DNA of 24,915 nt from a virus. Positions within the stretch are counted from its first letter, which is position 1, and the number at the start of each line of letters is the position of its first letter. Under the pieces are notes generated by a model. That model was not told the origin of the DNA. It did no database searches and was given only the letters and a program-made list of their open reading frames with translations. Location: positions 1 through 24,915 of IMG/VR virus record IMGVR_UViG_3300008267_000482, one strand, 5' to 3'. Below are positions 1 through 7,214 of this stretch, one piece after another. Made by a program: the position numbers and the translations under genes.

Positions 1-23
1 ATAGTCAAAATTTAATCCTAACC

Positions 24-31
24 TATTTATT
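24..31 (+). promoter_or_regulatory. TATTTAT-type leader motif, copy 1
   Basis: CCTATTTATTG lies 12 bases before the ATG at 44, in the leader of the first gene. It is a one-base variant (final T for A) of the TATTTATA found in the three other larger gaps. It could be the -10-like element of a phage late promoter or part of an A/U-rich initiation region. The function is inferred only from recurrence and position. Confidence 0.3.
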
Positions 32-43
32 GTAAAAGACGTT

Positions 44-388
44 ATGGATAAAGATCAGATACTATTTGACGATAAGTCTTTCTCAGATTTGATGAGAGAC
101 ATTTACATGAACACCAAGAAAAAGGAAACTCAGATCACTGGCTTAATCGAACAGTTAAAGCCTATGATTCGTAATATGACTGACGCATCAATGATGGTAC
201 CGCTAATCAAAGAGTACTTAGAGGTGTCTGTTAAGAATGATGACAACTTAGTCAAGCTTACAGCTATTGTACAGCGTTTATTGGTTTCTAGTAGCAAAAA
301 CACATCAGCAGATGATGGTGGATTATCTGAAGAAGAAAAGCAACAACTCCTAGCAGCTGCACAAGACCTGCTAGATCAAACTAACTAA
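44..388 (+). CDS. Small helical phage protein, function unknown
   Basis: A 114-residue acidic protein, predicted to be almost wholly alpha-helical. It has Met- and Leu-rich heptad-like stretches (about residues 30-85) and an acidic, Gln-rich C-terminus (SEEEKQQLLAAAQDLL). No family is recognised. The ATG is supported because an in-frame stop lies at 2-4 and no better start intervenes. The leader has no Shine-Dalgarno sequence but carries TATTTATT at 24-31. The stop lies two bases before the next start, so it probably shares a transcript with the gp5-like gene. From its place at the head of the hub/spike cluster it could be a small baseplate component or an assembly chaperone, but that is inference from position only. 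Confidence 0.8.
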   Translation: MDKDQILFDDKSFSDLMRDIYMNTKKKETQITGLIEQLKPMIRNMTDASMMVPLIKEYLEVSVKNDDNLVKLTAIVQRLLVSSSKNTSADDGGLSEEEKQQLLAAAQDLLDQTN

Positions 389-390
389 AC

Positions 391-1539
391 ATGGCGATAT
401 TTACTGGAATGGATGGCTTCTTTGGGAAGGGTTCGACAGGAACCATTCCTCAGTATGTTCCTACACCTAAGGTTATTGTAGGACACGTACTTGAGGTGTG
501 TCTTGATGCAAACTCACCATTATACAAAGGCACCGATGAAAACATTGGAGCAATTCGCTTTCGAGATATATTTGGACCACCAACAGTAAACATTGCGAAG
601 GAAGACGGAACACTAGCATATCCAGCAGATCGCACTAACTTCAAACTACCACTACCAGGTGAGCAGGTTATTATATACACAGCATATACAGATAGAGTAA
701 CACCAACAAACAATCTTGCTCCAGGTTATTTTTATGCAAGCGTTATCACTAATACAGCAAACGTAACTAGCAATTCGTCTCCATTCGCTGGAATCTCACC
801 AACACTACTCAAACCAGGATTAAAGCAAGCTACATATGCTCAAGTTGAGAAGCGCTTTGATAAGCGTATTCAAAATTTAGAAATCTTTAAAGATGCATCT
901 AGCAACTTTAAGCCGGTTATACATAAGCAACTGAAACCATTTGAAGGAGATTATATCATTCAAGGACGTTACGGAAACTCGATTAGATTTGGAGGAACAC
1001 CAACAGATAGAAATGCCGATGCAGGTCCTATTTGGGGATCAAACCGACGAGGTAAGCCTGGGGATTCTATTATTGTAATGAGGTTGAGTAACGAAACAAT
1101 TAAGGCAAGTCAAGTTAAAAACAATCTCTATGACATAGAGGATATTAACGAGGATGCTGCTTCAATATATATGACCACTACTCAAGAGGTACCTATGAAA
1201 TTGGCTGTTCCAGATAAAGGACAGAGAGAGCATCCATTGGCGTCTTGGGCATACACTTATGGAATTTCGTCACCAAACATACTACCTAGTGAAACGCATA
1301 TGTTTGACGGAGAAGCTGCAAGAGAGGGAGCAGATAAGAAGTCGGAGAAGATTGTTACTGATCCAAAGAACTTTGAAACCAATCAAACTTCAGCACAAAA
1401 TAATCCAACAGCCACAGGTAATCCAACTGATCCAAACGCAACTAATACTGCAGGTGGAGGAACGTTTACAATCCATGGTGAGCCGGTTGGAACTCCAGAT
1501 CAAGGACAGCAAGAGACAAATTCAACAAACCAAAACTAA
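391..1539 (+). CDS. gp5-like baseplate hub/spike protein, OB-fold part
   Basis: A 382-residue protein that looks like the OB-fold half of a T4 gp5-type baseplate protein. The N-terminal part (about 25-125) is beta-rich (GHVLEVCLDANSPLYKG, then LPLPGEQVIIYTAY), as expected of the OB fold found in gp5/gpV/VgrG spike proteins. Residues 191-202 hold QGRYGNSIRFGG, and 253-266 read NEDAASIYMTTTQE. From memory, both motifs occur in gp5-like proteins of marine T4-like phages, where a beta-helical spike section follows them in the same chain. Here the chain ends in a Thr/Asn/Gln-rich low-complexity tail (about 310-382), and the spike section appears in separate downstream genes. No lysozyme domain is visible. 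Likely role: base of the central spike, joining the hub to the spike paralogs. The OB/gp5 assignment is fairly firm; the split architecture is inference. Confidence 0.7.
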   Translation: MAIFTGMDGFFGKGSTGTIPQYVPTPKVIVGHVLEVCLDANSPLYKGTDENIGAIRFRDIFGPPTVNIAKEDGTLAYPADRTNFKLPLPGEQVIIYTAYTDRVTPTNNLAPGYFYASVITNTANVTSNSSPFAGISPTLLKPGLKQATYAQVEKRFDKRIQNLEIFKDASSNFKPVIHKQLKPFEGDYIIQGRYGNSIRFGGTPTDRNADAGPIWGSNRRGKPGDSIIVMRLSNETIKASQVKNNLYDIEDINEDAASIYMTTTQEVPMKLAVPDKGQREHPLASWAYTYGISSPNILPSETHMFDGEAAREGADKKSEKIVTDPKNFETNQTSAQNNPTATGNPTDPNATNTAGGGTFTIHGEPVGTPDQGQQETNSTNQN

Positions 1540-1541
1540 TC

Positions 1542-2735
1542 ATGGCACGCGCATCGTCAGCTATAGTAAAAGAAATGTTACCACTCATAGATTCAACCTA
1601 TGCAGTTCGAGTAAAGTCTATTCTATTAAATTCTATATCACTATACAAAGATAATACTAAAAAAGAATGGTTTGAGAGTGCAATTGGCGTGACTGGTGCT
1701 AAGTCAGAAGTAGAGACTAAAGCTGCGCTTTTAGCTGATTATACCGCTGCATCAATAGATGCACTTACACGTTTTGATATTTTTGAAACCATCATGTGGC
1801 CGAAGATATCAGCATATGCACCTGGATGGGCAGATCATCCTAGCGACGTAGAACCACCACAAGGATCGAGTATGAAGGGGGTGGTATATTCTACGGTGTT
1901 TAAGGGTAATCCTAGTACTGATTTTTCCACAGACTTTCATAAGCTATTTGGAGAAAAGGTTGATCTTACATTACCACAGACCGGTTGGCTGAACCAAACA
2001 ACGCCTCTAGCTACAGACTTTAAAAAACTAAAAGAACTTAGCTTAGAATTGGGTAGAAACTTTAGTTACGATTTAAGTGGCTATGAAAACATTAACAATA
2101 AAAAAGCGTTATTAAATGATTTATTTAGTAATGAGAATGCTGTTAAGTTGTGGTTTGTAGAAACGGTTTTATTAAACCAATCATTTGCCAATCCGTTTAG
2201 TGCAATGGGAATTGATCCATACTTTGGATACTTGCTGATGTTTATGGGATGGAAAGGTGGTACAAAGATTTTTGCTGACATTAGAGGTAAGATTGTGTAT
2301 CAAAATAGTGAGCAAATAAAAAGTTTAAAACATATTGTAAATGGGGCTATAAACGGACAATGGCTTAGTGGAGTTGATACAGACAATCCAACCTCTGGTA
2401 CACCTACTAATGTAAACTGGGCTGTAGAAGTTGCTCCATCTGACGGAAAAGAAAACTCTGTACGCGCATACATACCAAATTACGCTACTAAATTTCTAGA
2501 ATGTTATGCAGCTTGGTTGCAGGGTATTAAAACAGAAAAACCGGAGTACTATAAAGATTGGTATGATAAGTTGATTACTGACAGATTTAGTCTTATTAAT
2601 ATGTTAGTGCTTGTTAATGAGTTGGTAAACATACCAGGAACTGCAAACCGATTTGTTTACAATCCAGTAGCCGGACAATACTTAGCAGCCCTCTCAGAGA
2701 AGTATAAAACTTTTGAAATAACAATAGGTGATTAA
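1542..2735 (+). CDS. Unrecognised hub-region protein, 397 aa
   Basis: A 397-residue protein of mixed but mainly helical character, rich in aromatic residues. Distinct segments are FETIMWPKISAYAPGW (about 80-96), a hydrophobic FGYLLMFMGWKGG stretch (about 226-240), and a helical C-terminal part with EYYKDWYDKLITDRFSL (about 330-348). There is no signal peptide or convincing transmembrane helix. I do not recognise the family. It starts two bases after the gp5-like gene and its stop overlaps the next start (TAATG), so it is probably translationally coupled to the spike genes. Position suggests a hub or tail-tip component, perhaps filling the role of T4 gp27 or another adaptor, but no sequence motif proves this. 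Confidence 0.8.
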   Translation: MARASSAIVKEMLPLIDSTYAVRVKSILLNSISLYKDNTKKEWFESAIGVTGAKSEVETKAALLADYTAASIDALTRFDIFETIMWPKISAYAPGWADHPSDVEPPQGSSMKGVVYSTVFKGNPSTDFSTDFHKLFGEKVDLTLPQTGWLNQTTPLATDFKKLKELSLELGRNFSYDLSGYENINNKKALLNDLFSNENAVKLWFVETVLLNQSFANPFSAMGIDPYFGYLLMFMGWKGGTKIFADIRGKIVYQNSEQIKSLKHIVNGAINGQWLSGVDTDNPTSGTPTNVNWAVEVAPSDGKENSVRAYIPNYATKFLECYAAWLQGIKTEKPEYYKDWYDKLITDRFSLINMLVLVNELVNIPGTANRFVYNPVAGQYLAALSEKYKTFEITIGD

Positions 2736-3757
2736 TGCCAAAGTTTTCTTACGATACAATTCTTAGCAGTGTTGAAGACAGCTGTGCTCTGACTCAACCC
2801 CTAGTGAGTCCTAGGCCTGAGGTTGTTCCGCAAACTCGACCATCACGAACTACAACTCAACAAGAAGTAGAAACTCCACCCAGCGCATCTGCAAGCGGAT
2901 CAGCTATACAGGTCGACAATGTGCAAGTTAATGGTGGTCAATTAACTGGTACTGTCCAGATTGATTTAAAGCCATTTCAACAAGCTCTCGAATCTTTAGA
3001 CTTTAGTGCAACAAAGGATGGAGATATTGCATCAACAATAACATCAACCAAAGTAAAACCGTCACTAGATGCACAAATGGGTGTCGATGCGTTGGGTAAC
3101 AGTGTGTACACAAACACATCTGCTGGTAGTGTTATGATAAACAGTGATCGAGTTATTATAAACTCCAAGCAGCAGTTGTCAATGTTATTAGGACAAAAGG
3201 GTGTTGCAATTGCGTCACCAGGAAAGGTCAACATAGATGCTGGCGAGAGTATTACTCTAGCATCTTATGGAGATGCAGATGGTGGATTATTTCTTGGTGT
3301 GCCAAATAAAGGCGTTCAATATACTACAACTAAGCAAACACAAATAGGTGCATCGAAGGGATCGCCAACGTCTGATCAACCCTATGAGCCACTGGTGTTG
3401 GGTATAAAATTAGCAAACCTCTTACAAGACTTTTTATTTGTATTAAAGAGTGCTGAAGGAGTGGACGCGCTGAGTCCAGTTAAATTTCAACCAGACGTTC
3501 AAGCGGAGTTTGCTTTGCTAGCAAACCGTATACCGGAGATGTTAAGTAACTACGCTTATATAGATGGGATGTCGCACGGAAGTGTGGATATGGATCAGTT
3601 AGCTGCCATCGAATCTGCAAGAGCTGAAACACCAAACTATGCTCCACCAGCAAGCTTGACAGGATCTATCCAAGGTCAGTTTACAATAGCAAATACTGCA
3701 GGTGGTTTAGATTTTGGTGGTCCAGGACTTGACCCTATTAAAAATCTTAAGTGGTGA
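2735..3757 (+). CDS. Spike paralog A, core module
   Basis: A 340-residue protein, the first of three tandem paralogs. After a short N-terminal motif shared with the others (KFSYDTIL) and a Pro/Thr/Ser-rich insert (about 20-60), it has the common core at about 68-310. The core includes LTGTVQIDLKPFQQAL, a beta-repeat zone with SVMINSDRVIINSKQQ (132-147) and GVAIASPGKVNIDAGESITL (156-175), then a helical zone with PLVLGIKLANLLQDFLFVLK and ANRIPEML. The beta-repeat zone resembles the C-terminal spike repeats of gp5/VgrG-like proteins, which trimerise into a needle. Unlike its two paralogs it stops soon after the core, at TGA 3755-3757. The expected C-terminal enzyme domain lies in the +1 frame immediately downstream, so the real product may be a longer fusion. 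The start overlaps the upstream stop (TAATG). Confidence 0.8.
   Translation: MPKFSYDTILSSVEDSCALTQPLVSPRPEVVPQTRPSRTTTQQEVETPPSASASGSAIQVDNVQVNGGQLTGTVQIDLKPFQQALESLDFSATKDGDIASTITSTKVKPSLDAQMGVDALGNSVYTNTSAGSVMINSDRVIINSKQQLSMLLGQKGVAIASPGKVNIDAGESITLASYGDADGGLFLGVPNKGVQYTTTKQTQIGASKGSPTSDQPYEPLVLGIKLANLLQDFLFVLKSAEGVDALSPVKFQPDVQAEFALLANRIPEMLSNYAYIDGMSHGSVDMDQLAAIESARAETPNYAPPASLTGSIQGQFTIANTAGGLDFGGPGLDPIKNLKW
3711..3757 (+). other. Frame-break window joining spike A to muramidase
   Basis: In this 47-base overlap both the spike-A frame and the muramidase frame are open; the muramidase frame has a TAG at 3708-3710. A +1 change of frame anywhere here fuses the two products. Three candidate sites are visible: the TTTT run at 3712-3715, the AAAAA run at 3740-3744 (one A fewer gives DPIKILSGES), and CTT-A at 3746-3749. 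At the last site a CUU-decoding tRNA could slip forward onto UUA (giving DPIKNLSGES), as in the CUU-A site of the yeast Ty1 element. Programmed shift, true mutation and an indel in the assembled sequence cannot be told apart from this window. Confidence 0.55.
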
Positions 3758-4367
3758 GAGTTTTGGTGGCGACTACGATGTATATAATTTTAGCACTCCA
3801 TCAAAGTCTAGTGGTGGTGGGGGTATTAGAACTTCAAATGCAACAGGTGGTGCCAAGGCGTTTTATTCGACTAAAGCTGTTAAGTTGACAGACAAGACAG
3901 TATCACAAATTATTGCACTACAAAACGGACCGGAAGATTTATTTGCTGTTGGAAAGTATCAAACAATACCAGGTACCTTAAAATCAGCCGCTACTGCATT
4001 AGGTTTACTAAACAGTTTGTTTGATCAAGCTACTCAGGAAAAAATTGGAGATCGATTAATGTTAACATCAAGACCGCGTTTAGGAAGTTATTTAAAAGGA
4101 ACCAACGAAGGTACGGTTACAGACTTAGAAAATGCGGTGCAGGATCTTGGACAAGAGTTTGCATCCTTTCCAATCATAACAAAAGGTGGTACAAAATATG
4201 GTGACGTAACCACGGGAACAGGAAACAAAGCGTACTATGGAGGTTCCGGACCTAATCCAGATTCTGTGAAAAAGACAGTAGGAGATGTAGTTAAGATGCT
4301 AATAAAATCAAGAATCCAGTTTTCATCAAAACAACCATCATTCATCCCAACATACTATACTCCGTAG
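3714..4367 (+). CDS. Muramidase / lytic transglycosylase domain (lambda R-like)
   Basis: The 217-residue reading frame encodes a peptidoglycan-cleaving domain that resembles the lambda R/COG4678 muramidase group. SGESFGGDYDVYN (13-25) holds the probable catalytic glutamate, Glu15. FAVGKYQTIPGTLKSAATALGL (78-98) matches the GRYQ...LGL block, FDQATQEKIGDRL (103-115) follows it, and LENAVQDLGQEFASFP (138-153) matches the helix ending in WASLP. It would cut the glycan strands during tail penetration. The only in-frame starts before the catalytic region are TTG 3714, GTG 3717 and TTG 3729, all inside spike gene A and none with a ribosome site. Because both downstream paralogs carry their enzyme fused to the spike core, a frameshifted spike-muramidase fusion is more likely than independent translation. 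Its stop overlaps the next start (TAGTG). Confidence 0.7.
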   Translation: MVVQDLTLLKILSGESFGGDYDVYNFSTPSKSSGGGGIRTSNATGGAKAFYSTKAVKLTDKTVSQIIALQNGPEDLFAVGKYQTIPGTLKSAATALGLLNSLFDQATQEKIGDRLMLTSRPRLGSYLKGTNEGTVTDLENAVQDLGQEFASFPIITKGGTKYGDVTTGTGNKAYYGGSGPNPDSVKKTVGDVVKMLIKSRIQFSSKQPSFIPTYYTP

Positions 4368-5848
4368 TGGCGCAAACAATAACATATCAACAATTATATG
4401 ATAAGCTACAAGCTGATGGAGCATTTAATGCAGCTAGCAGCTTAACTTTCAATCTTACTGGTACTGTTACTATTGATTTAAAGCAGTACCAAGACGCTGT
4501 ATTAAAACTCGACTTTAAAGAATTTACAGATTCAACATTCACTAGTGAAGTTACAGCTACAGCAGCAGATCCATCGGTAGAAGATATCATGCATATTACT
4601 AAGCGTAAGGTGAACAAATACATTCCGGATGCAGATGGAGGTAGTATACTAATGAATGGTGATCGAATTGTAATAAATGCTAAGTCGGATTACGCAATGC
4701 TCTTCGGTCAGAAGGGTGTAGCTATTGCATCACCAAGCAGAGTTAACTTTGATGCGGGCGATTCTATTACACTATTTGGTCATGCTAATCAAGGGGTGTT
4801 TATTGGATTACCAAACAAAGGATTACAAATACCAAAAACGCTAGCTACACAAACAGCTTTAGGTGTAACCAAAGGAGACCCAACACCAGACTACTCGTAT
4901 GAGCCAGTCGTATTAGGCGTAAAGCTTGCTAATCTCTTAGAAGACATCTTATTTGTATTACAAAATGCCGATATGGCTTCAAGTTTATCTGAAGCAAAAT
5001 GGCAACCATCGACAGTAGCTGAGTTTGCCTTATTAGCAAATCGCATACCGGAAATCTTAAGCACCTACGCATACGTTGATGGAATATCTCACGAATCTGT
5101 TGATCAAGATAGACTACAAAAACTAATAGAGCAACAAAAGAAAGCAGCTCCATATGTTCCACCAACTAGCTTAACAGCTGTAGTCGAGGGTACAATCGCG
5201 CCACCTATGACTGGAACATCACCATACTCACCTCCCAATCCAAGTGCAAGCCCAATTGGACAAACCACAACAGTTCCTGGTGGTGGTGGATTTGCATTAA
5301 ATGAAAGTAGTAGGAATTTTATTAATAAGTACTGTGGAGGTGTTGCTCCGGTGACTCTGTATGCTGACGGTACTGCTGTGGTAATTCGAACAGAGAATGG
5401 GGGTGCAAGATCAATCTTAAAACCAAATCCATCTTATCAGGCGGCATTAGCAACTATAAAAATGCCTTTCAAAGGAAAGCCAGGTGGACAAGGTTTAGCA
5501 GTGCATCCAGACTTTGCTGCAAAACTAGCTCCAGCCTTTGCTGAAATAACAGCAAATGGAGGAGGAGAGTATATAGAATCGTTTGCAGGTTCATACTACC
5601 CAAGAAACGTTACTGGTGGATCAAGGCTATCACACCACTCATATGGATTTGCATTTGATATCAACACAACTAGAGGAGGTACATTTGGTTATGGCGTTCA
5701 CTGGAATCTTGAAAAACAAACGGTTGGTGGTAGACCTTGGACAGATTGGGAAAGAACCTTTTACGAGAAGGTAGCATCCGTAATGGTTAAGCATGGAATA
5801 ACGTGGCTATATGGAGGTGACCCAATGCACTTTTCAATTTACGAATAA
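4367..5848 (+). CDS. Spike paralog B fused to M15 peptidase
   Basis: A 493-residue fusion. Residues 1-270 form the shared spike core, with SILMNGDRIVINAKSDYAM at 93-111 and GVAIASPSRVNFDAGDSITL at 117-136. A Pro/Thr/Gly linker spans about 275-308. The C-terminal domain (about 310-493) is an M15/VanY-like peptidase: Ser422-x-His424-x-x-Gly427-x-Ala429-x-Asp431 fits the SxHxxGxAxD zinc motif, and GGDPMHFS (483-490) supplies His488 and a likely catalytic acid, Asp485. Such enzymes cleave peptide cross-bridges or stems (D,D-carboxypeptidase or L-Ala-D-Glu peptidase); exact specificity cannot be read here. The GTG start is backed by alignment of MAQTITYQQLYDKL with MAKYTYNDIYESL of paralog C, and it overlaps the muramidase stop. 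Likely acts at the spike tip during cell-wall penetration. Confidence 0.85.
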   Translation: MAQTITYQQLYDKLQADGAFNAASSLTFNLTGTVTIDLKQYQDAVLKLDFKEFTDSTFTSEVTATAADPSVEDIMHITKRKVNKYIPDADGGSILMNGDRIVINAKSDYAMLFGQKGVAIASPSRVNFDAGDSITLFGHANQGVFIGLPNKGLQIPKTLATQTALGVTKGDPTPDYSYEPVVLGVKLANLLEDILFVLQNADMASSLSEAKWQPSTVAEFALLANRIPEILSTYAYVDGISHESVDQDRLQKLIEQQKKAAPYVPPTSLTAVVEGTIAPPMTGTSPYSPPNPSASPIGQTTTVPGGGGFALNESSRNFINKYCGGVAPVTLYADGTAVVIRTENGGARSILKPNPSYQAALATIKMPFKGKPGGQGLAVHPDFAAKLAPAFAEITANGGGEYIESFAGSYYPRNVTGGSRLSHHSYGFAFDINTTRGGTFGYGVHWNLEKQTVGGRPWTDWERTFYEKVASVMVKHGITWLYGGDPMHFSIYE

Positions 5849-7209
5849 TGGCAAAGTATACCTACAACGACATATACGAATCACTAAAAGCATCAGGAGC
5901 CTTTGATGCAGGATCCACTACATTCTCATTTACTGCCACTTTTGAAATTGATCTAAAACCGTATCAAGATGCCGTAATGGCACTAGATTTTAAAGACTTT
6001 AAAGACGATCAGCTTGTAAGTGAGATTAATGCCACCGCAGCATCGCCAAGTCTCGATCAGCTAATTGGTGTTAATACAAACGGAGAAAACTCTCACATAC
6101 CAAATGCTAGTGACGCTAGTATTATGATAGCAGCAGATCGTGTAATCATTAATGCAAAGAAAGATTTTGGTATGTTATTTGGCCGAAAAGGAGTTGCATT
6201 AGCATCACCAAGCAGAGTCAATATCGATGCAGGACAGAGCATAACTTTGTATGGACATGAAAGTGTATTTCTTGGCATACCAAACAAAGGTAATGCAGTA
6301 AAAGAAAAGCAACCAAACCTAGGAACAACCAAAGGACACCCAACTCCTGATCAAGAATATGATCCACTCGTTCTAGGTTATAAGCTTGCAAACCTTTTGG
6401 AAGATATCCTATTTGTATTAAAAAGCGCAGAGCTAGTGTCAGGTATTAGTCCAGTTAAATTTCAACCAAGTACACAAGCAGAGTTTGGTTTATTAGCAAA
6501 CCGCATACCAGAGATATTGAGCAACTATGCATTTGTAGACGGCATAAGTTATGAACAAATTGACAAAGCACAACTAGAAACGCTGAAAGCTCAACAAAAG
6601 AAAGTTAAAAAGTTTGAGCCACCAAAAGAGCTTGTTGGAACTCTAACGGGAACTGGTACTGGTGTACCAGGGTCAACAACTACGCCTGCAGGATTTACTC
6701 CAGTTCCTAGTAGTGTAGCACCAACATCGGATCAATACATATTAGTAGAAGGTGGTCATGGAGGTTACTGGCCAAACGGTAATCCATACTCAAATACACC
6801 AGATCCTAAATTAGGTGCTGGAGATGGTGACAACCTGCACTCGTTTACGTCTGATATTAGAGCTCATAAGGGAAGAACAATGGACATTCAAATAGAAGCA
6901 GGACTAAAAGAGTTTAAACAAAAGTTCAATAAACCGGCTGATATAGTGGGAATGACAGTGCAGATGAATGAGAAGGCATCTACAAGGCAGGTTGTGTGGA
7001 AAGCGCTAATCCAAGAAAGTAAGGATGGTATTCATAGAGGCAGCTTTACCGCAAGAGGTTCAGCTAAGGATCCTGCAGGATCACTAGCAAGTACAACTGA
7101 TCAAATGGATTCTTGGCTAGCAAACAAAATCGATGCTAAAAAAATATATTTATTTGAGCATAGCATAGGCAGCTTGCTTATTACCCAATTATTTGCTTTA
7201 TATAAATAA
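5848..7209 (+). CDS. Spike paralog C with unidentified C-terminal domain
   Basis: A 453-residue protein. Residues 1-265 form the spike core, closest in layout to paralog B (KYTYNDIYESLKASGAF; DRVIINAKKDFGMLFGRKG at 97-115; SPSRVNIDAGQSITL at 120-134). A Thr/Pro/Gly linker (about 266-295) leads to a C-terminal domain of about 160 residues that starts YILVEGGHGGYWPNG (297-311). The GHGG motif with surrounding hydrophobic strand and Gly recalls the first zinc ligand of N-acetylmuramoyl-L-alanine amidases (Amidase_3). The usual second Glu and the SIHAN-type block are not evident, so the match is weak. The fusion pattern of the neighbouring paralogs makes a third wall- or surface-acting domain plausible. 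The start overlaps the previous stop (TAATG). Spike core confident; C-terminal function unknown. Confidence 0.75.
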   Translation: MAKYTYNDIYESLKASGAFDAGSTTFSFTATFEIDLKPYQDAVMALDFKDFKDDQLVSEINATAASPSLDQLIGVNTNGENSHIPNASDASIMIAADRVIINAKKDFGMLFGRKGVALASPSRVNIDAGQSITLYGHESVFLGIPNKGNAVKEKQPNLGTTKGHPTPDQEYDPLVLGYKLANLLEDILFVLKSAELVSGISPVKFQPSTQAEFGLLANRIPEILSNYAFVDGISYEQIDKAQLETLKAQQKKVKKFEPPKELVGTLTGTGTGVPGSTTTPAGFTPVPSSVAPTSDQYILVEGGHGGYWPNGNPYSNTPDPKLGAGDGDNLHSFTSDIRAHKGRTMDIQIEAGLKEFKQKFNKPADIVGMTVQMNEKASTRQVVWKALIQESKDGIHRGSFTARGSAKDPAGSLASTTDQMDSWLANKIDAKKIYLFEHSIGSLLITQLFALYK

Positions 7210-7214
7210 ACAAC

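Noticed and set aside
1259-1654. 131-residue open frame on the + strand across the end of the gp5-like gene
   Set aside because: It is Gln/Ile/Leu-rich, overlaps two well-supported genes in another frame and reads as a by-product of the Thr/Asn-rich codons beneath it.
5561-5569. GGAGGAGAG resembling a strong Shine-Dalgarno sequence
   Set aside because: It is inside the M15 peptidase coding region (GGGEY codons) with no suitable start just downstream.
7201-7208. TATAAATA on the + strand, matching the T4 late-promoter core
   Set aside because: It lies in the last codons of spike paralog C (Tyr-Lys-stop) and only six bases before the next ATG. One match to an AT-rich octamer in coding sequence is weak, and the other gaps carry the reverse-complement form instead.
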